Source: Candidatus Saccharimonadota bacterium
Lineage (GTDB): Bacteria; Patescibacteriota; Saccharimonadia; Saccharimonadales; Saccharimonadaceae
Assembly (NCBI GenBank): GCA_905372095.1
Contig: CAJPNK010000002.1
Location: forward strand, 62,001 to 126,000
Direction of reading: 5' to 3'
Length of the DNA: 64,000 bases
The number at the start of each line of letters is the position of its first letter. The stretch's first letter is position 1. The notes below the pieces were generated by a model that did no database searches, was not told the origin of the DNA, and saw only the letters and a program-made list of their open reading frames with translations. Shown in pieces: positions 43,670 to 51,410 of the stretch. The position numbers and the translations under genes are program-made.

Positions 43670-44428
43670 ATGAAGAAAATTATCGGTTTTGACTTGGACG
43701 ACACGCTAGCGGTTAGCAAATCGGCGATTTCGCCGCGCATGGTGGGTTTGCTCGCTAAATTGCTGGAAAATTATCAAGTTTGCGTCATTTCTGGCGGCAA
43801 ATTTGAGCAGTTCGAGAAGCAAGTGATCGACAAGATGAACATTTCGCCAGAATTGCTGGCGCGCTTCCACATGATGCCGACATGCGGCACGCGTTATTAT
43901 ACATTTAACGTCGATGCGAACGAGTGGCAAACGCACTATAAAGAAGATTTCACCGACGAACAAAAGCAAAAAATTACCCAAGTCTTGGAAGAATCGGCGC
44001 GCAAATTTGATCTGTGGGAGGAAAATCCCGACGGTGAAATTATCGAGGATCGTTTGAGTCAAGTGACTTATTCGGCGCTAGGCCAGCAAGCCTCGCCCGA
44101 GAAAAAATACGCTTGGGCGGAAACCAACAAAGTAGTCCGCAAGCAAATGCGCGACGATGTTGCCGCCAAATTGCCGGAATTTGAAGTGCGCCTGGGCGGC
44201 ACTACCAGTGTCGACATTACCAAAATCGGTGTCGATAAAGCCTACGGTATGAAAAAGTTGATAGAAGCCACCGGCGTGAGTAAAGAGGAAATTTTGTTCT
44301 TCGGCGACAAAATAGAAGAAGGCGGCAACGACTTCCCAGTGAAAAATCTCGGCATCGACTGCATCGCGGTGGAGCGCTGGCAGGACACCGCCTACGCGCT
44401 AGAGGGCATCATCGCCGTGACCGAATAG
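43670..44428 (+). CDS. HAD-superfamily phosphatase, eukaryotic-type phosphomannomutase-like
   Basis: 252 residues. The HAD nucleophile motif is FDLDDTLA (Asp10, Asp12), followed by VISGGK, a cap region and the C-terminal EEILFFGDKIEEGGNDF with the Mg2+-binding acids. The middle segment EDRLSQVTYSALGQQASPEKKYAW and FEVRLGGTTSVDITKIGVDKAYGM closely follow the pattern of eukaryotic PMM1/PMM2 phosphomannomutases. It probably interconverts mannose-6-phosphate and mannose-1-phosphate, or is a sugar phosphatase. AGGAGG lies six bases before the ATG; it is downstream of tyrS in the same direction. Confidence 0.85.
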   Translation: MKKIIGFDLDDTLAVSKSAISPRMVGLLAKLLENYQVCVISGGKFEQFEKQVIDKMNISPELLARFHMMPTCGTRYYTFNVDANEWQTHYKEDFTDEQKQKITQVLEESARKFDLWEENPDGEIIEDRLSQVTYSALGQQASPEKKYAWAETNKVVRKQMRDDVAAKLPEFEVRLGGTTSVDITKIGVDKAYGMKKLIEATGVSKEEILFFGDKIEEGGNDFPVKNLGIDCIAVERWQDTAYALEGIIAVTE

Positions 44429-44454
44429 ATTTTCGAACGAAATTCGAGCCAGCA

Positions 44455-44482
44455 AAACACCCGGCTAACTAACCGGGTGTTT
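44455..44482 (+). terminator. Terminator of the tyrS-HAD operon
   Basis: AAACACCCGG, loop of eight, CCGGGTGTTT. Confidence 0.85.
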
Positions 44483-44520
44483 CTAATAAATCAATCAAGG
44501 GAAAGTGATAAGCGAGGCGG

Positions 44521-44566
44521 GCCGCCCCGGCGCGAGAAATTGGGGAAAATCTCGCGCCGGGGCGGC
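44521..44566 (-). terminator. Very strong hairpin after the 44.6-kb small gene
   Basis: A perfect 17-base stem (44521-44537 with 44550-44566), GC-rich (GCCGCCCCGGCGCGAGA). No T-run follows directly, so it may protect the 3' end instead of terminating. Confidence 0.7.
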
Positions 44567-44568
44567 AA

Positions 44569-44688
44569 TCACTCGTCGCGAAGGAACAGCCCCTTGTAGG
44601 GGCGCTCGTCCTCCGCGACCTCGTCATCAAAGGAGGAGTACAATGGGTACTCCTCCTCCAGGGGGATTTCCCCCTCTGGGTCGCTCAT
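44569..44688 (-). CDS. Orphan 39-residue acidic protein of an insulated unit
   Basis: Minus-strand translation from the ATG at 44688 gives 39 residues beginning MSDPEGEIPLEEEYP and ending GLFLRDE, then TGA. It is very acidic and has no membrane segment. AGGAGGTGA is five to six bases before the ATG, an almost ideal ribosome site. A promoter (44859-44887), a leader of about 164 bases with a long hairpin, and a 17-base stem after the stop enclose it. GATAAGCGAGGC at 44507-44518 and GCCTCGCTTATC at 44796-44807 are complementary, so the two ends of the transcript could pair. Function unknown. Confidence 0.55.
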   Translation of the reverse strand: MSDPEGEIPLEEEYPLYSSFDDEVAEDERPYKGLFLRDE

Positions 44689-44738
44689 GATTCACCTCCT
44701 CAGTGAACCATCCTCGCGGCAATGGGTGGTCGTCTATG

Positions 44739-44795
44739 CCACCGTGCGAGATGCTTGCTCGCGATTGAATCTCGAACACGCATCTCGCCCGGTGG
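44739..44795 (-). promoter_or_regulatory. Structured leader of the 44.6-kb gene
   Basis: CCACCG...CGAGATGC and GCATCTCG...CGGTGG form an interrupted 14-pair hairpin in the minus-strand leader. The tract 44689-44928 holds this, the promoter and nothing else I can identify. Confidence 0.65.
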
Positions 44796-44858
44796 GCCTC
44801 GCTTATCAAAAAACTCTTTTGGACAAGGATTTGCTCTACTTGTCAACAAAAGCTGATA

Positions 44859-44887
44859 TATATATCATACTGGAACAGCAAAGTCAA
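44859..44887 (-). promoter_or_regulatory. Sigma70-type promoter of the 44.6-kb unit
   Basis: TTGACT, 17 bases, TATATA. Its -35 context (GCGAAAA, then TATTGACT) matches the promoter at 17180-17208. Confidence 0.75.
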
Positions 44888-44916
44888 TACTTTTTCGCAA
44901 TTTCCACGAAAACTAG

Positions 44917-44922
44917 TACAAT
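44917..44922 (+). promoter_or_regulatory. recG -10 box (leaderless)
   Basis: TACAAT, six bases before the ATG. Confidence 0.55.
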
Positions 44923-44928
44923 AAACTT

Positions 44929-47133
44929 ATGAATCTCGCAGCTAGCCTCGATCAAATCAAAGGTGTCGGCCCCAAAACCGCAGCCGAGCTGCGCCAGGCG
45001 GGGCTCGAAACGGTTAGCGACATTTTGCTGTTTTTACCGCGCAAACACGAAGATTTCACCAACGTGACGCCAATTGCCGAGCTGCAGCCTGGCAAAGTAA
45101 CAATTCGTGCTCGTTGCCAGCAAATCAGCACTCGGCCAGTCCGCCGCGGTTTGCGCTTGACGACAGCAGTGCTAGCCGACGACACCAGCAAGCTCAACGC
45201 GGTTTGGTTCAATCAGCCGTACCGAGTGCAGCAGCTAGGCAGCAGCGATGAGTGGTTTTATTTCAGCGGTACGTTCGAGTATAACTACGGCCGCTACCAG
45301 CTAACCAATCCGACGGCCGAGCTCGCCAAGGAGCTGCCAGTACAAGCCGATCGTTTGCTGCCGGTGTACCACGCGGTGCGCGGCCTAAAATCGCAAACAG
45401 TACGCAAAGTTATCGAGCAATTGTGCCCGCTAATGAGCGTTTTGCCCGAAACTTTGCCGCCGAGCGTTGTACAAAGCGAGCGGCTGCTTGACCGCGCGGC
45501 GGCGATTTCGGCGATGCATTTTCCGCGCAACGAAAGGGAAGTTGAACAGGCTCGTCAGCGCTTAGCCTTCGAAGAGCTATTCGAACTGGTTTTGGCTAGC
45601 CAGCTCAACAAAATTGACAACCAGAAGCTGGCTGGCTTCGCGATTCCGTTTGAAAAGTCTGTCGTGCAGGATTTTGTCAAGAAATTACCGTTCGCGCTAA
45701 CCAACGCTCAGCGCCGCGCCGCCTGGGACATCTTGCAAGATTTCGAAAATGCTAGGCCGATGAATCGCTTATTACAAGGCGACGTTGGTAGCGGCAAGAC
45801 GGTGGTGGCCGGATTGGCAGCGCGGCAGGCGGCGAACGCTGGATATCAGACGGCATTCATGGCGCCGACCGAGATTCTGGCGCGGCAGCACGCCGAGACG
45901 CTAGCGAAGCTTCTCGAGCCTTTCGGCGTGACGGTCGGATTGCTAATTGGCAGCGTCAAAGGTAAAGCCCGCCAAACGCTCTACCAGCAAATTGCAAGCG
46001 GCGCGGTTGATGTGGTCGTCGGTACGCACGCGATCATCCAGGATAAGGTGGAGTTTCATCGCTTAGGCTTCGTGGTTATCGATGAGCAGCATCGCTTCGG
46101 CGTAGAGCAACGGCAGAGGCTGCTGATGAAGGTTAAGGATGAGAAAGTGGGGTCGGGGGCGCTTGATACACTTTCTGAACCTATGACGATTGCCGCTGGC
46201 TCGTCTCGAGAGACCGGGCGCGCAGCCCCAGGCTCGCGAGCGAGACACGGAGGTGAGGAAAGTGTATCGAGCGCCCCGCTAGACGCAAAAAAACCATCAA
46301 TAACTGCTGTCATGCCGCACCTCTTAGCGATGACTGCCACGCCGATCCCGCGCAGTTTGGCGCTGACTGTTTATGGCGAACTAGACGTCAGCGTCCTCGA
46401 TGAATTGCCGCACGGCCGCCGGCCGATTCTTACTAAGATTATTTCGCCGCCCTCGCGCGATGCCGCTTATACTGCTATCGACCAGCAAATTGCCCAGGGT
46501 CGCCAAGTTTACGTAGTTTGCAGCTTGATTGCCGATAGCGATTCTAGCGACCGCAAAAGCGTCGAAGCTGAATACAAGCGACTCAAAAATAGTATTTTTG
46601 GCCACCGCCGTATCGCTATACTGCACGGCAAGATGGCTGCTAGCGAAAAAGATCAAATCATGCAAGCTTTCAAAAATCAAAAATACGATGTCTTGGTTAG
46701 CACCACTGTTATCGAGGTTGGCGTCGACGTACCAAACGCTACAATTATGATGATTGAGGACGCCGACCAATTTGGCTTAGCACAGTTGCACCAGCTACGC
46801 GGGCGAGTCGGCCGCGGCCAGCACCAAAGCTACTGCTACTTGATGATGAGCACCAACAATAAGCCTAGCCAGCGCCTGCGCGAGATTGAACAATCCAACG
46901 ACGGCTTTCATCTAGCAGAGGTCGATATGAGCTTGCGCGGTCCTGGCGAGATTTACGGACGCATGCAGCACGGCGCGCTTAATCTGCAAATCGCTACGCT
47001 AGCCGACACGCAGCTGATTGCTCGCGCCCAGAAATCCGCTAAACACTTCATTGATAGCGGCGAAAGTTTATCGAAATATCCAGCACTAGAAGCGCGCGTC
47101 CGCCACAACCAGCGGATGACGACGCTTAATTAA
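44929..47133 (+). CDS. recG: ATP-dependent DNA helicase RecG with in-frame palindromic insert
   Basis: 734 residues. An N-terminal wedge/OB region (LDQIKGVGPKTAAELRQAG, ADDTSKLNAVWFN) precedes the helicase motor: Walker A GDVGSGKT (about residue 285), MAPTEILARQHAETL, DEQHRFGVEQR (about 385), MTATPIPRSLALT (about 467), VSTTVIEVGVDVPNATIM and QLHQLRGRVGRG. It remodels stalled forks and Holliday junctions. Between DEQHRFGVEQR and MTATPIPR lie about 42 more residues than usual (GSGALDTLSEP...ESVSSAPLD), encoded by an inverted-repeat element at 46156-46277. All motor motifs are intact. No ribosome site; start six bases after TACAAT. Confidence 0.95.
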   Translation: MNLAASLDQIKGVGPKTAAELRQAGLETVSDILLFLPRKHEDFTNVTPIAELQPGKVTIRARCQQISTRPVRRGLRLTTAVLADDTSKLNAVWFNQPYRVQQLGSSDEWFYFSGTFEYNYGRYQLTNPTAELAKELPVQADRLLPVYHAVRGLKSQTVRKVIEQLCPLMSVLPETLPPSVVQSERLLDRAAAISAMHFPRNEREVEQARQRLAFEELFELVLASQLNKIDNQKLAGFAIPFEKSVVQDFVKKLPFALTNAQRRAAWDILQDFENARPMNRLLQGDVGSGKTVVAGLAARQAANAGYQTAFMAPTEILARQHAETLAKLLEPFGVTVGLLIGSVKGKARQTLYQQIASGAVDVVVGTHAIIQDKVEFHRLGFVVIDEQHRFGVEQRQRLLMKVKDEKVGSGALDTLSEPMTIAAGSSRETGRAAPGSRARHGGEESVSSAPLDAKKPSITAVMPHLLAMTATPIPRSLALTVYGELDVSVLDELPHGRRPILTKIISPPSRDAAYTAIDQQIAQGRQVYVVCSLIADSDSSDRKSVEAEYKRLKNSIFGHRRIAILHGKMAASEKDQIMQAFKNQKYDVLVSTTVIEVGVDVPNATIMMIEDADQFGLAQLHQLRGRVGRGQHQSYCYLMMSTNNKPSQRLREIEQSNDGFHLAEVDMSLRGPGEIYGRMQHGALNLQIATLADTQLIARAQKSAKHFIDSGESLSKYPALEARVRHNQRMTTLN
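46156..46277. repeat. In-frame palindromic element inside recG
   Basis: Arms GGGGCGCTTGATACACTTTC (46156-46175) and its complement at 46258-46277 match in 19 of 20 positions. Inner pairs include ACCT/AGGT and GTCTCG/CGAGAC. At 122 bases plus flanks it adds about 42 codons without breaking the frame. Confidence 0.85.
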
Positions 47134-47142
47134 CTCTCGTGC

Positions 47143-47148
47143 TATAAT
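47143..47148 (+). promoter_or_regulatory. -10 box of the 47.2-kb gene (leaderless)
   Basis: TATAAT, seven bases before the ATG. Confidence 0.6.
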
Positions 47149-47155
47149 ACAATTC

Positions 47156-47962
47156 ATGTACAGCGGGACAACATTTCGTTCGCATTCGGGTAATTTTATC
47201 GGCGTGCACCAGAAAATCGACCGGATTGCTCGCCGCGATTTGCGCAAAATATCAAGGGTTGGCCGCGGTTTTCCTTCTGCCAAGGATATTTTGCATTTCG
47301 AAGGCAACAACGGCCCCGACGGCATCAAGCGCAAAAGTCCAGGCGTCGATGAGCCGTGGCATTTCATCGACCCCAGCGACCCCAGCGATACGGCGCTGGT
47401 CGAGATGATTATGGATCATTACACCAATTTGGTGCAGGCGCTTAAAAAGCGTAATAATGTGCGGGCAGCCTTTGAGGCGGCTTGGATGGCTCATGCCATT
47501 ACCGACGGTCTAACGCCAGCGCATCATTATCCGCTAGGCGAAAAAATCGAGGAGCTGTGGGGACGGCCTCAAAACGAGCGGGCGTCGATCGCCGAAAAAG
47601 GCATCATCAGAGGCTCGACCATGCGCGAGACTCTTAGCAAAAACTGGGAGTATTGGGGTGCCAAGGGTGTATTTGCGACACATTTGCTATTTGAGCTAGG
47701 CGTAGCTACCAGCATCAAGACGACCAAGTTTCCCGATTCGGCGCCAAATTCAATCTGGCTCAAACTAGCAGATGATAAGGATTTGCAGACGGTATTTCTC
47801 GATGCGGTGCAGCAAGTTTACGCGCTAGGCATGTACGAGGAATTCTGGAAGCGCGGCTGGACGACTCATCTAGCGCAGCAGACGCGGCAAACGCTGATTC
47901 CGCTGATCGCTAATGTCATCACGTATTTTTGGTACCGCGCCTACCGCGAGGCGCACCAGTGA
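47156..47962 (+). CDS. Putative zinc-dependent phospholipase C / S1-P1 nuclease-fold protein
   Basis: 268 residues, all helical by composition. Histidines and acids fall in an order like the zinc-PLC/S1-P1 fold: HSGNFIGVHQKIDRIA near the N-terminus, DILHFEGNNGPDG, EPWHFIDPSDPSD (about residue 65) and AAWMAHAITDGLTPAHHYP (about 110), which resembles the HxxxD...PxH metal cluster. The C-terminal half has no clear motif. No signal peptide is seen, unlike typical secreted members. The family assignment is tentative. It overlaps rsmD (GTGA), so both share the leaderless promoter at 47143. Confidence 0.6.
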   Translation: MYSGTTFRSHSGNFIGVHQKIDRIARRDLRKISRVGRGFPSAKDILHFEGNNGPDGIKRKSPGVDEPWHFIDPSDPSDTALVEMIMDHYTNLVQALKKRNNVRAAFEAAWMAHAITDGLTPAHHYPLGEKIEELWGRPQNERASIAEKGIIRGSTMRETLSKNWEYWGAKGVFATHLLFELGVATSIKTTKFPDSAPNSIWLKLADDKDLQTVFLDAVQQVYALGMYEEFWKRGWTTHLAQQTRQTLIPLIANVITYFWYRAYREAHQ

Positions 47963-48522
47963 GTTCGATCCGAGTAATCGCTGGGCGTTTCGGCGGGCGG
48001 CTACTAGATGCGCCTAGAGAGAATAACACTCGCACCAAGCCGATGGGCGAGCGGATTCGCAACGCTATGTTCAATAGCATAGGCAACGAGATTAACGGCG
48101 CACAGGTCTTAGACGCTTTTGCTGGTACTGGCGCGGTTGGTCTCGAAGCTCTCAGCCGCGGCGCTGCCCATGTAACGTTTGTCGAGCGCGATAAAATTGC
48201 TCAAAAAATCTTAAGCAATAATGTGTCCTCGCTAGGCGTTCAAAATGAAGCGAAAATTATTAGCGCCCCTGTCAATTCGTGGATTGAGTCTGGCGGCGCA
48301 GGCAAGTATGACATAATCTTTGCCGATCCGCCATACAAAAATCCACAGTTTTCCACAGTCAGTAAACTTTTTGGGCTTCTCAAACCGGGCGGGCTTATGG
48401 TATTATCACATCCAGGAAGAGGTGAGGAACCAAATCTGGGAAACGAAATTGTTGTGGTGGACAATCGTAGTTATGGAAATGCTTGCCTCACCTCCTTCCG
48501 CCGAGAATCGTGTGATTCGTGA
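47959..48522 (+). CDS. rsmD: 16S rRNA (guanine966-N2)-methyltransferase RsmD
   Basis: 187 residues from the GTG at 47959, which overlaps the preceding stop. RsmD-type features are IRVIAGRFGGRLLDAP, TRTKPMGERIRNAMFNSI, the SAM-binding VLDAFAGTGAVGLEALSRGA, FVERDKIA and the catalytic DPPY in IIFADPPY. It methylates G966 of 16S rRNA. The C-terminus is a little divergent (SYGNACLTSFRRES). A bidirectional terminator follows. Confidence 0.92.
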   Translation: MSSIRVIAGRFGGRLLDAPRENNTRTKPMGERIRNAMFNSIGNEINGAQVLDAFAGTGAVGLEALSRGAAHVTFVERDKIAQKILSNNVSSLGVQNEAKIISAPVNSWIESGGAGKYDIIFADPPYKNPQFSTVSKLFGLLKPGGLMVLSHPGRGEEPNLGNEIVVVDNRSYGNACLTSFRRESCDS

Positions 48523-48537
48523 TTTTTGGGGAATTAA

Positions 48538-48566
48538 AATAGCCCGCGATATACGGGTTATTTTTT
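48538..48566. terminator. Terminator between rsmD and tRNA-Leu(UAG)
   Basis: AATAGCCCG, seven bases, CGGGTTATT with one G-U, then T-runs on both strands. It serves the convergent rsmD and tRNA. Confidence 0.75.
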
Positions 48567-48602
48567 ATGCGTATTTTCCTCAGAGTGTGTATCGAATCTC
48601 CT

Positions 48603-48687
48603 TGGTGCGGATGAAAGGACTTGAACCTTCACGCTCGAAAGCACATGCTCCTAAGGCATGCGTGTCTACCAATTCCACCACATCCGC
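48603..48687 (-). tRNA. tRNA-Leu (anticodon UAG), CCA encoded
   Basis: Minus strand. Acceptor GCGGATG pairs with CATCCGC; D-loop GGAATTGGTAGAC; anticodon loop CTTAGGA gives UAG; long class II variable arm; T-arm GGTTCAAGT. A73 and CCA are encoded in the genome (48603-48606). Reads CUA and likely other CUN codons. Confidence 0.95.
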
Positions 48688-48803
48688 GAGCGTTTGCAAG
48701 CTCTAGCGGCACACCGCTGCCGTGCAAATCGCACGTATTTTGCTTGCACAAATAATTATAGCAAACTTCTAACAAATTCGCGAAAAATTGCTGCAGCTTA
48801 TGC

Positions 48804-48809
48804 TAAAAT
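48804..48809 (+). promoter_or_regulatory. -10 box before the FAD oxidoreductase gene
   Basis: TAAAAT. It is eight bases before an ATG at 48818 that opens a ten-codon frame overlapping the start of the main gene. Confidence 0.4.
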
Positions 48810-48833
48810 AGATTTATATGAAGATGAGGGTGT

Positions 48834-50432
48834 ATGAGCAAAATTGCTAATTACCTACGCGGACATTTGCTAGGAGAGATTGACTTCCGGCCCGATGTGC
48901 GGCAGGCTTATATTAACGATGCTGGAATATTGAGTCTTGCGCCAGAGATGATCGTCGCGCCGCGCAACACCGACGACATCCGCAAAACGGCGCGTTTATC
49001 ATGGCAGCTGGCTGAACGCGGACATGTTCAGGCAATAACTGCCCGCGGTTCAGGCCGCGGAACTACAGGCGGCGCAATTGGCCGCGGGGCGATAGCCGAT
49101 ATGTCGCGGCACATGAATAATGTTTTTGAGTATGATGCCAAACAGCGGTTAGTTCGCCTGCAACCCGGCACAACTATTGGAACCCTGCGCCAAGCGCTAA
49201 GCCTACAGGGCGTTAACATCCCGCCGCTCGACGGCCTAGATGCGCGTCGAACAGTTGGCGGAGCTATCGCCGACAATCTGGCTGGACTGGCTAGCGGTAA
49301 ATACGGCGACTTGAGCGCCTTTATCAGCCAGCTCGAGATAGTTTTAGCAAATGGCGATATTTTGCAAACAGGCCCGCTCGGCCGGCGCGAGCTCAGCCGC
49401 AAGAAAGGCCTGCAGAATCTAGAGGGTGATATTTACCGCGGCATTGACGCAATCATTGATGAATACCACGACGTGATTGCTGCTCTCCCAGAATATGATA
49501 AGTCTGGCTATAGCTCTATAGCCTCTGTCAAGAGAGGAAATCAGTTCGACTTGACACCGCTATTCATCGGTGCGCAGGGTACGCTAGGTATTATAAGCGA
49601 GATGATTTTGCGCACCGAATTTCGTAGCCAGAGCAACGAAGTCTTTGCGCTAGTATTTGCTTCGGCTAGCATGGCCAATGATGCTATGCGCATATTGCGC
49701 GATAGCGGCGCAGCTTTTGCCGAGTATTTTGACGCCCAGCTATTTAGCGCTGCCGCTGCTGCTGGCCGGCACTTTGACTGGTTTGGCTTGGACGGAGCCG
49801 ACCCGCAGGCGGTTATTATCGCCGGGTTTGACGATTTCAATGCTCGCACTCGCGCTCGTAACCTCAAAAAAATCCAGAAGACATTCAGCAACACCGAGGG
49901 AGTCAAATTCGTTTCTAGCGAAGACACGGACGATGACGCGCTATTATCAGCACTTAATATTGCTCGCTATGCCGAATTGCCTGACAAAAACCCAGCTTTT
50001 GCACCGCATTTGTATAGCGATATTTATATTCCAGCTGCTCGTTTCGATGAATTTACTAAAGCATTAACAGTTTTGGCTGGTCGTCTGCATTGCAATATGC
50101 CTATTTCTGGGCACGTGCTAACCGAAACTTACACGGTTCATCCGGTACTGTCGCTGCGTCAAGTTGGAGACAAGCAAAAATTATTCAAGATTTTTGACGA
50201 ATTATCTAATTTGGCTGTTAAATATGACGGCGCGCTCATTGGCCAAGCAGCCGAGGGTCGGATCGCAGCGCATTTCGCGTATAAACACCTTGACGTTCGC
50301 ACTCGCGAGATGTACGCGGCTATCAAAAAAGTTTTTGATCCGCTCGGTATTATGAATCCAGGCGTCAAAGTCGGCGATAATCTGCGATCGCTCACGTCTA
50401 GCGTCAACGGCGATATCTTGCCGCAGACATAG
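48834..50432 (+). CDS. FAD-binding oxidoreductase (GlcD/FAD_binding_4 family)
   Basis: 532 residues. The N-terminal PP-loop FAD domain shows ITARGSGRGTTGGAIGRGAIADMSRHMN, VRLQPGTTIGTLRQAL, GGAIADNLAGLASGKYGDLSAFI and FIGAQGTLGIISEMILRTE, a good match to lactate/glycolate oxidase-type flavoproteins. A cap and C-terminal FAD-oxidase domain (GHVLTETYTVHPVL, FDPLGIMNPGVKVGD) follow. There is no iron-sulfur domain. The electron donor is unknown; lactate is a plausible candidate by family. GAGGG is five to six bases before the ATG. No membrane segment. Confidence 0.88.
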   Translation: MSKIANYLRGHLLGEIDFRPDVRQAYINDAGILSLAPEMIVAPRNTDDIRKTARLSWQLAERGHVQAITARGSGRGTTGGAIGRGAIADMSRHMNNVFEYDAKQRLVRLQPGTTIGTLRQALSLQGVNIPPLDGLDARRTVGGAIADNLAGLASGKYGDLSAFISQLEIVLANGDILQTGPLGRRELSRKKGLQNLEGDIYRGIDAIIDEYHDVIAALPEYDKSGYSSIASVKRGNQFDLTPLFIGAQGTLGIISEMILRTEFRSQSNEVFALVFASASMANDAMRILRDSGAAFAEYFDAQLFSAAAAAGRHFDWFGLDGADPQAVIIAGFDDFNARTRARNLKKIQKTFSNTEGVKFVSSEDTDDDALLSALNIARYAELPDKNPAFAPHLYSDIYIPAARFDEFTKALTVLAGRLHCNMPISGHVLTETYTVHPVLSLRQVGDKQKLFKIFDELSNLAVKYDGALIGQAAEGRIAAHFAYKHLDVRTREMYAAIKKVFDPLGIMNPGVKVGDNLRSLTSSVNGDILPQT

Positions 50433-50605
50433 GTAGATGCTGCCAAAATATATTTTCTACAAATAGGTTGTTAGAATTGTTAACGACGCTAGCAAAAAGT
50501 GGCTTCTTGATCGATTAACAGACCAAATATATGCACGCTATCGCTTACACTTATTTAAAACTAGCGTAGGAGAAGAGAAGAGCAATCGTATTTTGAGCGG
50601 AACAG

Positions 50606-51007
50606 CTAGGCTGCTTGGCTCGACGCTAAATCAGGAAACTTTGCCTCTACTCGGCGTAAGCGCTTATCAAGCGAGTTATAAAGCGTGTCGTCTACCATCT
50701 CGCGGCTGCCAGACTCATGGTACAGCTCGCGGCGAACAACAGCAAGGTCGGCCCGCAGACTCTCTTGGTTAGCCGCCAGCTCGGCTTGCCCAGCCTTTAA
50801 TTCCTGGAACCGTTCATCTGCCGCCAGATCCATATCTTTCACGATATCAACCAGAGTCTTGTGGTCTTTGCGGATATCAGCAAGCTGCTCATCGATTTGC
50901 TCAAAACGCTCATCAATTTGTTTAAACCGTTCGTCCATCGTTTTTGCTAGATTAGCAACGATATCGCTTAGGTTATCGATCTTGATCGCTAGTTCTTCGT
51001 TCGTCAT
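50606..51007 (-). CDS. Coiled-coil protein
   Basis: 133 residues from the ATG at 51007. Nearly the whole protein is a heptad-pattern coiled coil with repeats such as DERFKQIDERFEQIDEQLADIRKD (about 25-50) and LKAGQAELAANQESLRADLAVVRREL. It ends in DKRLRRVEAKFPDLASSQAA. No enzyme motif. TTAAAT lies six bases from the ATG on the minus strand, so a leaderless message is likely. Similar short coiled-coil proteins are common in CPR and their role is not known. Confidence 0.75.
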   Translation of the reverse strand: MTNEELAIKIDNLSDIVANLAKTMDERFKQIDERFEQIDEQLADIRKDHKTLVDIVKDMDLAADERFQELKAGQAELAANQESLRADLAVVRRELYHESGSREMVDDTLYNSLDKRLRRVEAKFPDLASSQAA

Positions 51008-51013
51008 GCTTCT

Positions 51014-51019
51014 ATTTAA
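51014..51019 (-). promoter_or_regulatory. -10 box of the coiled-coil protein gene
   Basis: TTAAAT on the minus strand, six bases from the ATG. Confidence 0.4.
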
Positions 51020-51056
51020 ACACAAACTTTAGCTGCGAGGCAACTATTTGCTCAAC

Positions 51057-51084
51057 AAAAAAAGCCCGCTTTGCCTGAGCGGGC
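51057..51084 (-). terminator. Terminator of tRNA-Leu(CAG)
   Basis: Minus strand GCCCGCT, loop CAGGCAA, AGCGGGC, then seven T. Confidence 0.85.
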
Positions 51085-51116
51085 AGCATTAACGTTGTTC
51101 CACTAAATACAAGTTA

Positions 51117-51203
51117 TGGTACAGATGAGAGGACTTGAACCTCCATGCCCCGAAGGGCACTAGCACCTGAAGCTAGCGCGTCTACCAATTCCGCCACATC
51201 TGC
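51117..51203 (-). tRNA. tRNA-Leu (anticodon CAG), CCA encoded
   Basis: Minus strand. Acceptor GCAGATG/CATCTGT (first pair G-U), D-loop GGAATTGGTAGAC, anticodon stem CTAGC/GCTAG with loop TTCAGGT, long variable arm, T-arm GGTTCAAGT, A73 and encoded CCA. Confidence 0.95.
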
Positions 51204-51410
51204 GTGTCATTGTAAAGTACTATATCGCGACATCTACCGATTCTTGGCAACGCGCAGCGCGTCTACACATACTTGCGTTGCCCACGCAGTCGCCACATAT
51301 GCATATAGCCTTAAAGTACTATACCGCGATTATCTATATTAATCTCTAGAGACCTGACGCGCTACGCGTCTACATGCACTTCGCTACCCACGTAGTCGCC
51401 GAGCATTATC
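51176..51410 (-). repeat. Degenerate copies of the tRNA-Leu 5' end and upstream region
   Basis: The block GCGCGTCTAC ... CGCCACAT ... TAAAGTACTATAYCGCGA begins in the tRNA (51176) and recurs at about 51256-51325, and in weaker form at about 51360-51410 (CGCGTCTAC...GTAGTCGCC). Seen on the minus strand these are the first about 25 bases of tRNA-Leu plus its upstream DNA. No complete tRNA can form. The remaining sequence to 51620 shows no gene I trust. Confidence 0.5.

Noticed and set aside
50466..50750. Plus-strand reading frame with plausible codons (KKWLLDRLTDQIYARYRL and onward) overlapping the end of the coiled-coil gene
   Set aside because: No acceptable start codon, overlaps a convincing minus-strand gene for half its length, and no recognised family. 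It may be a remnant, but the support is too weak; the gap 50433-50605 is otherwise empty.
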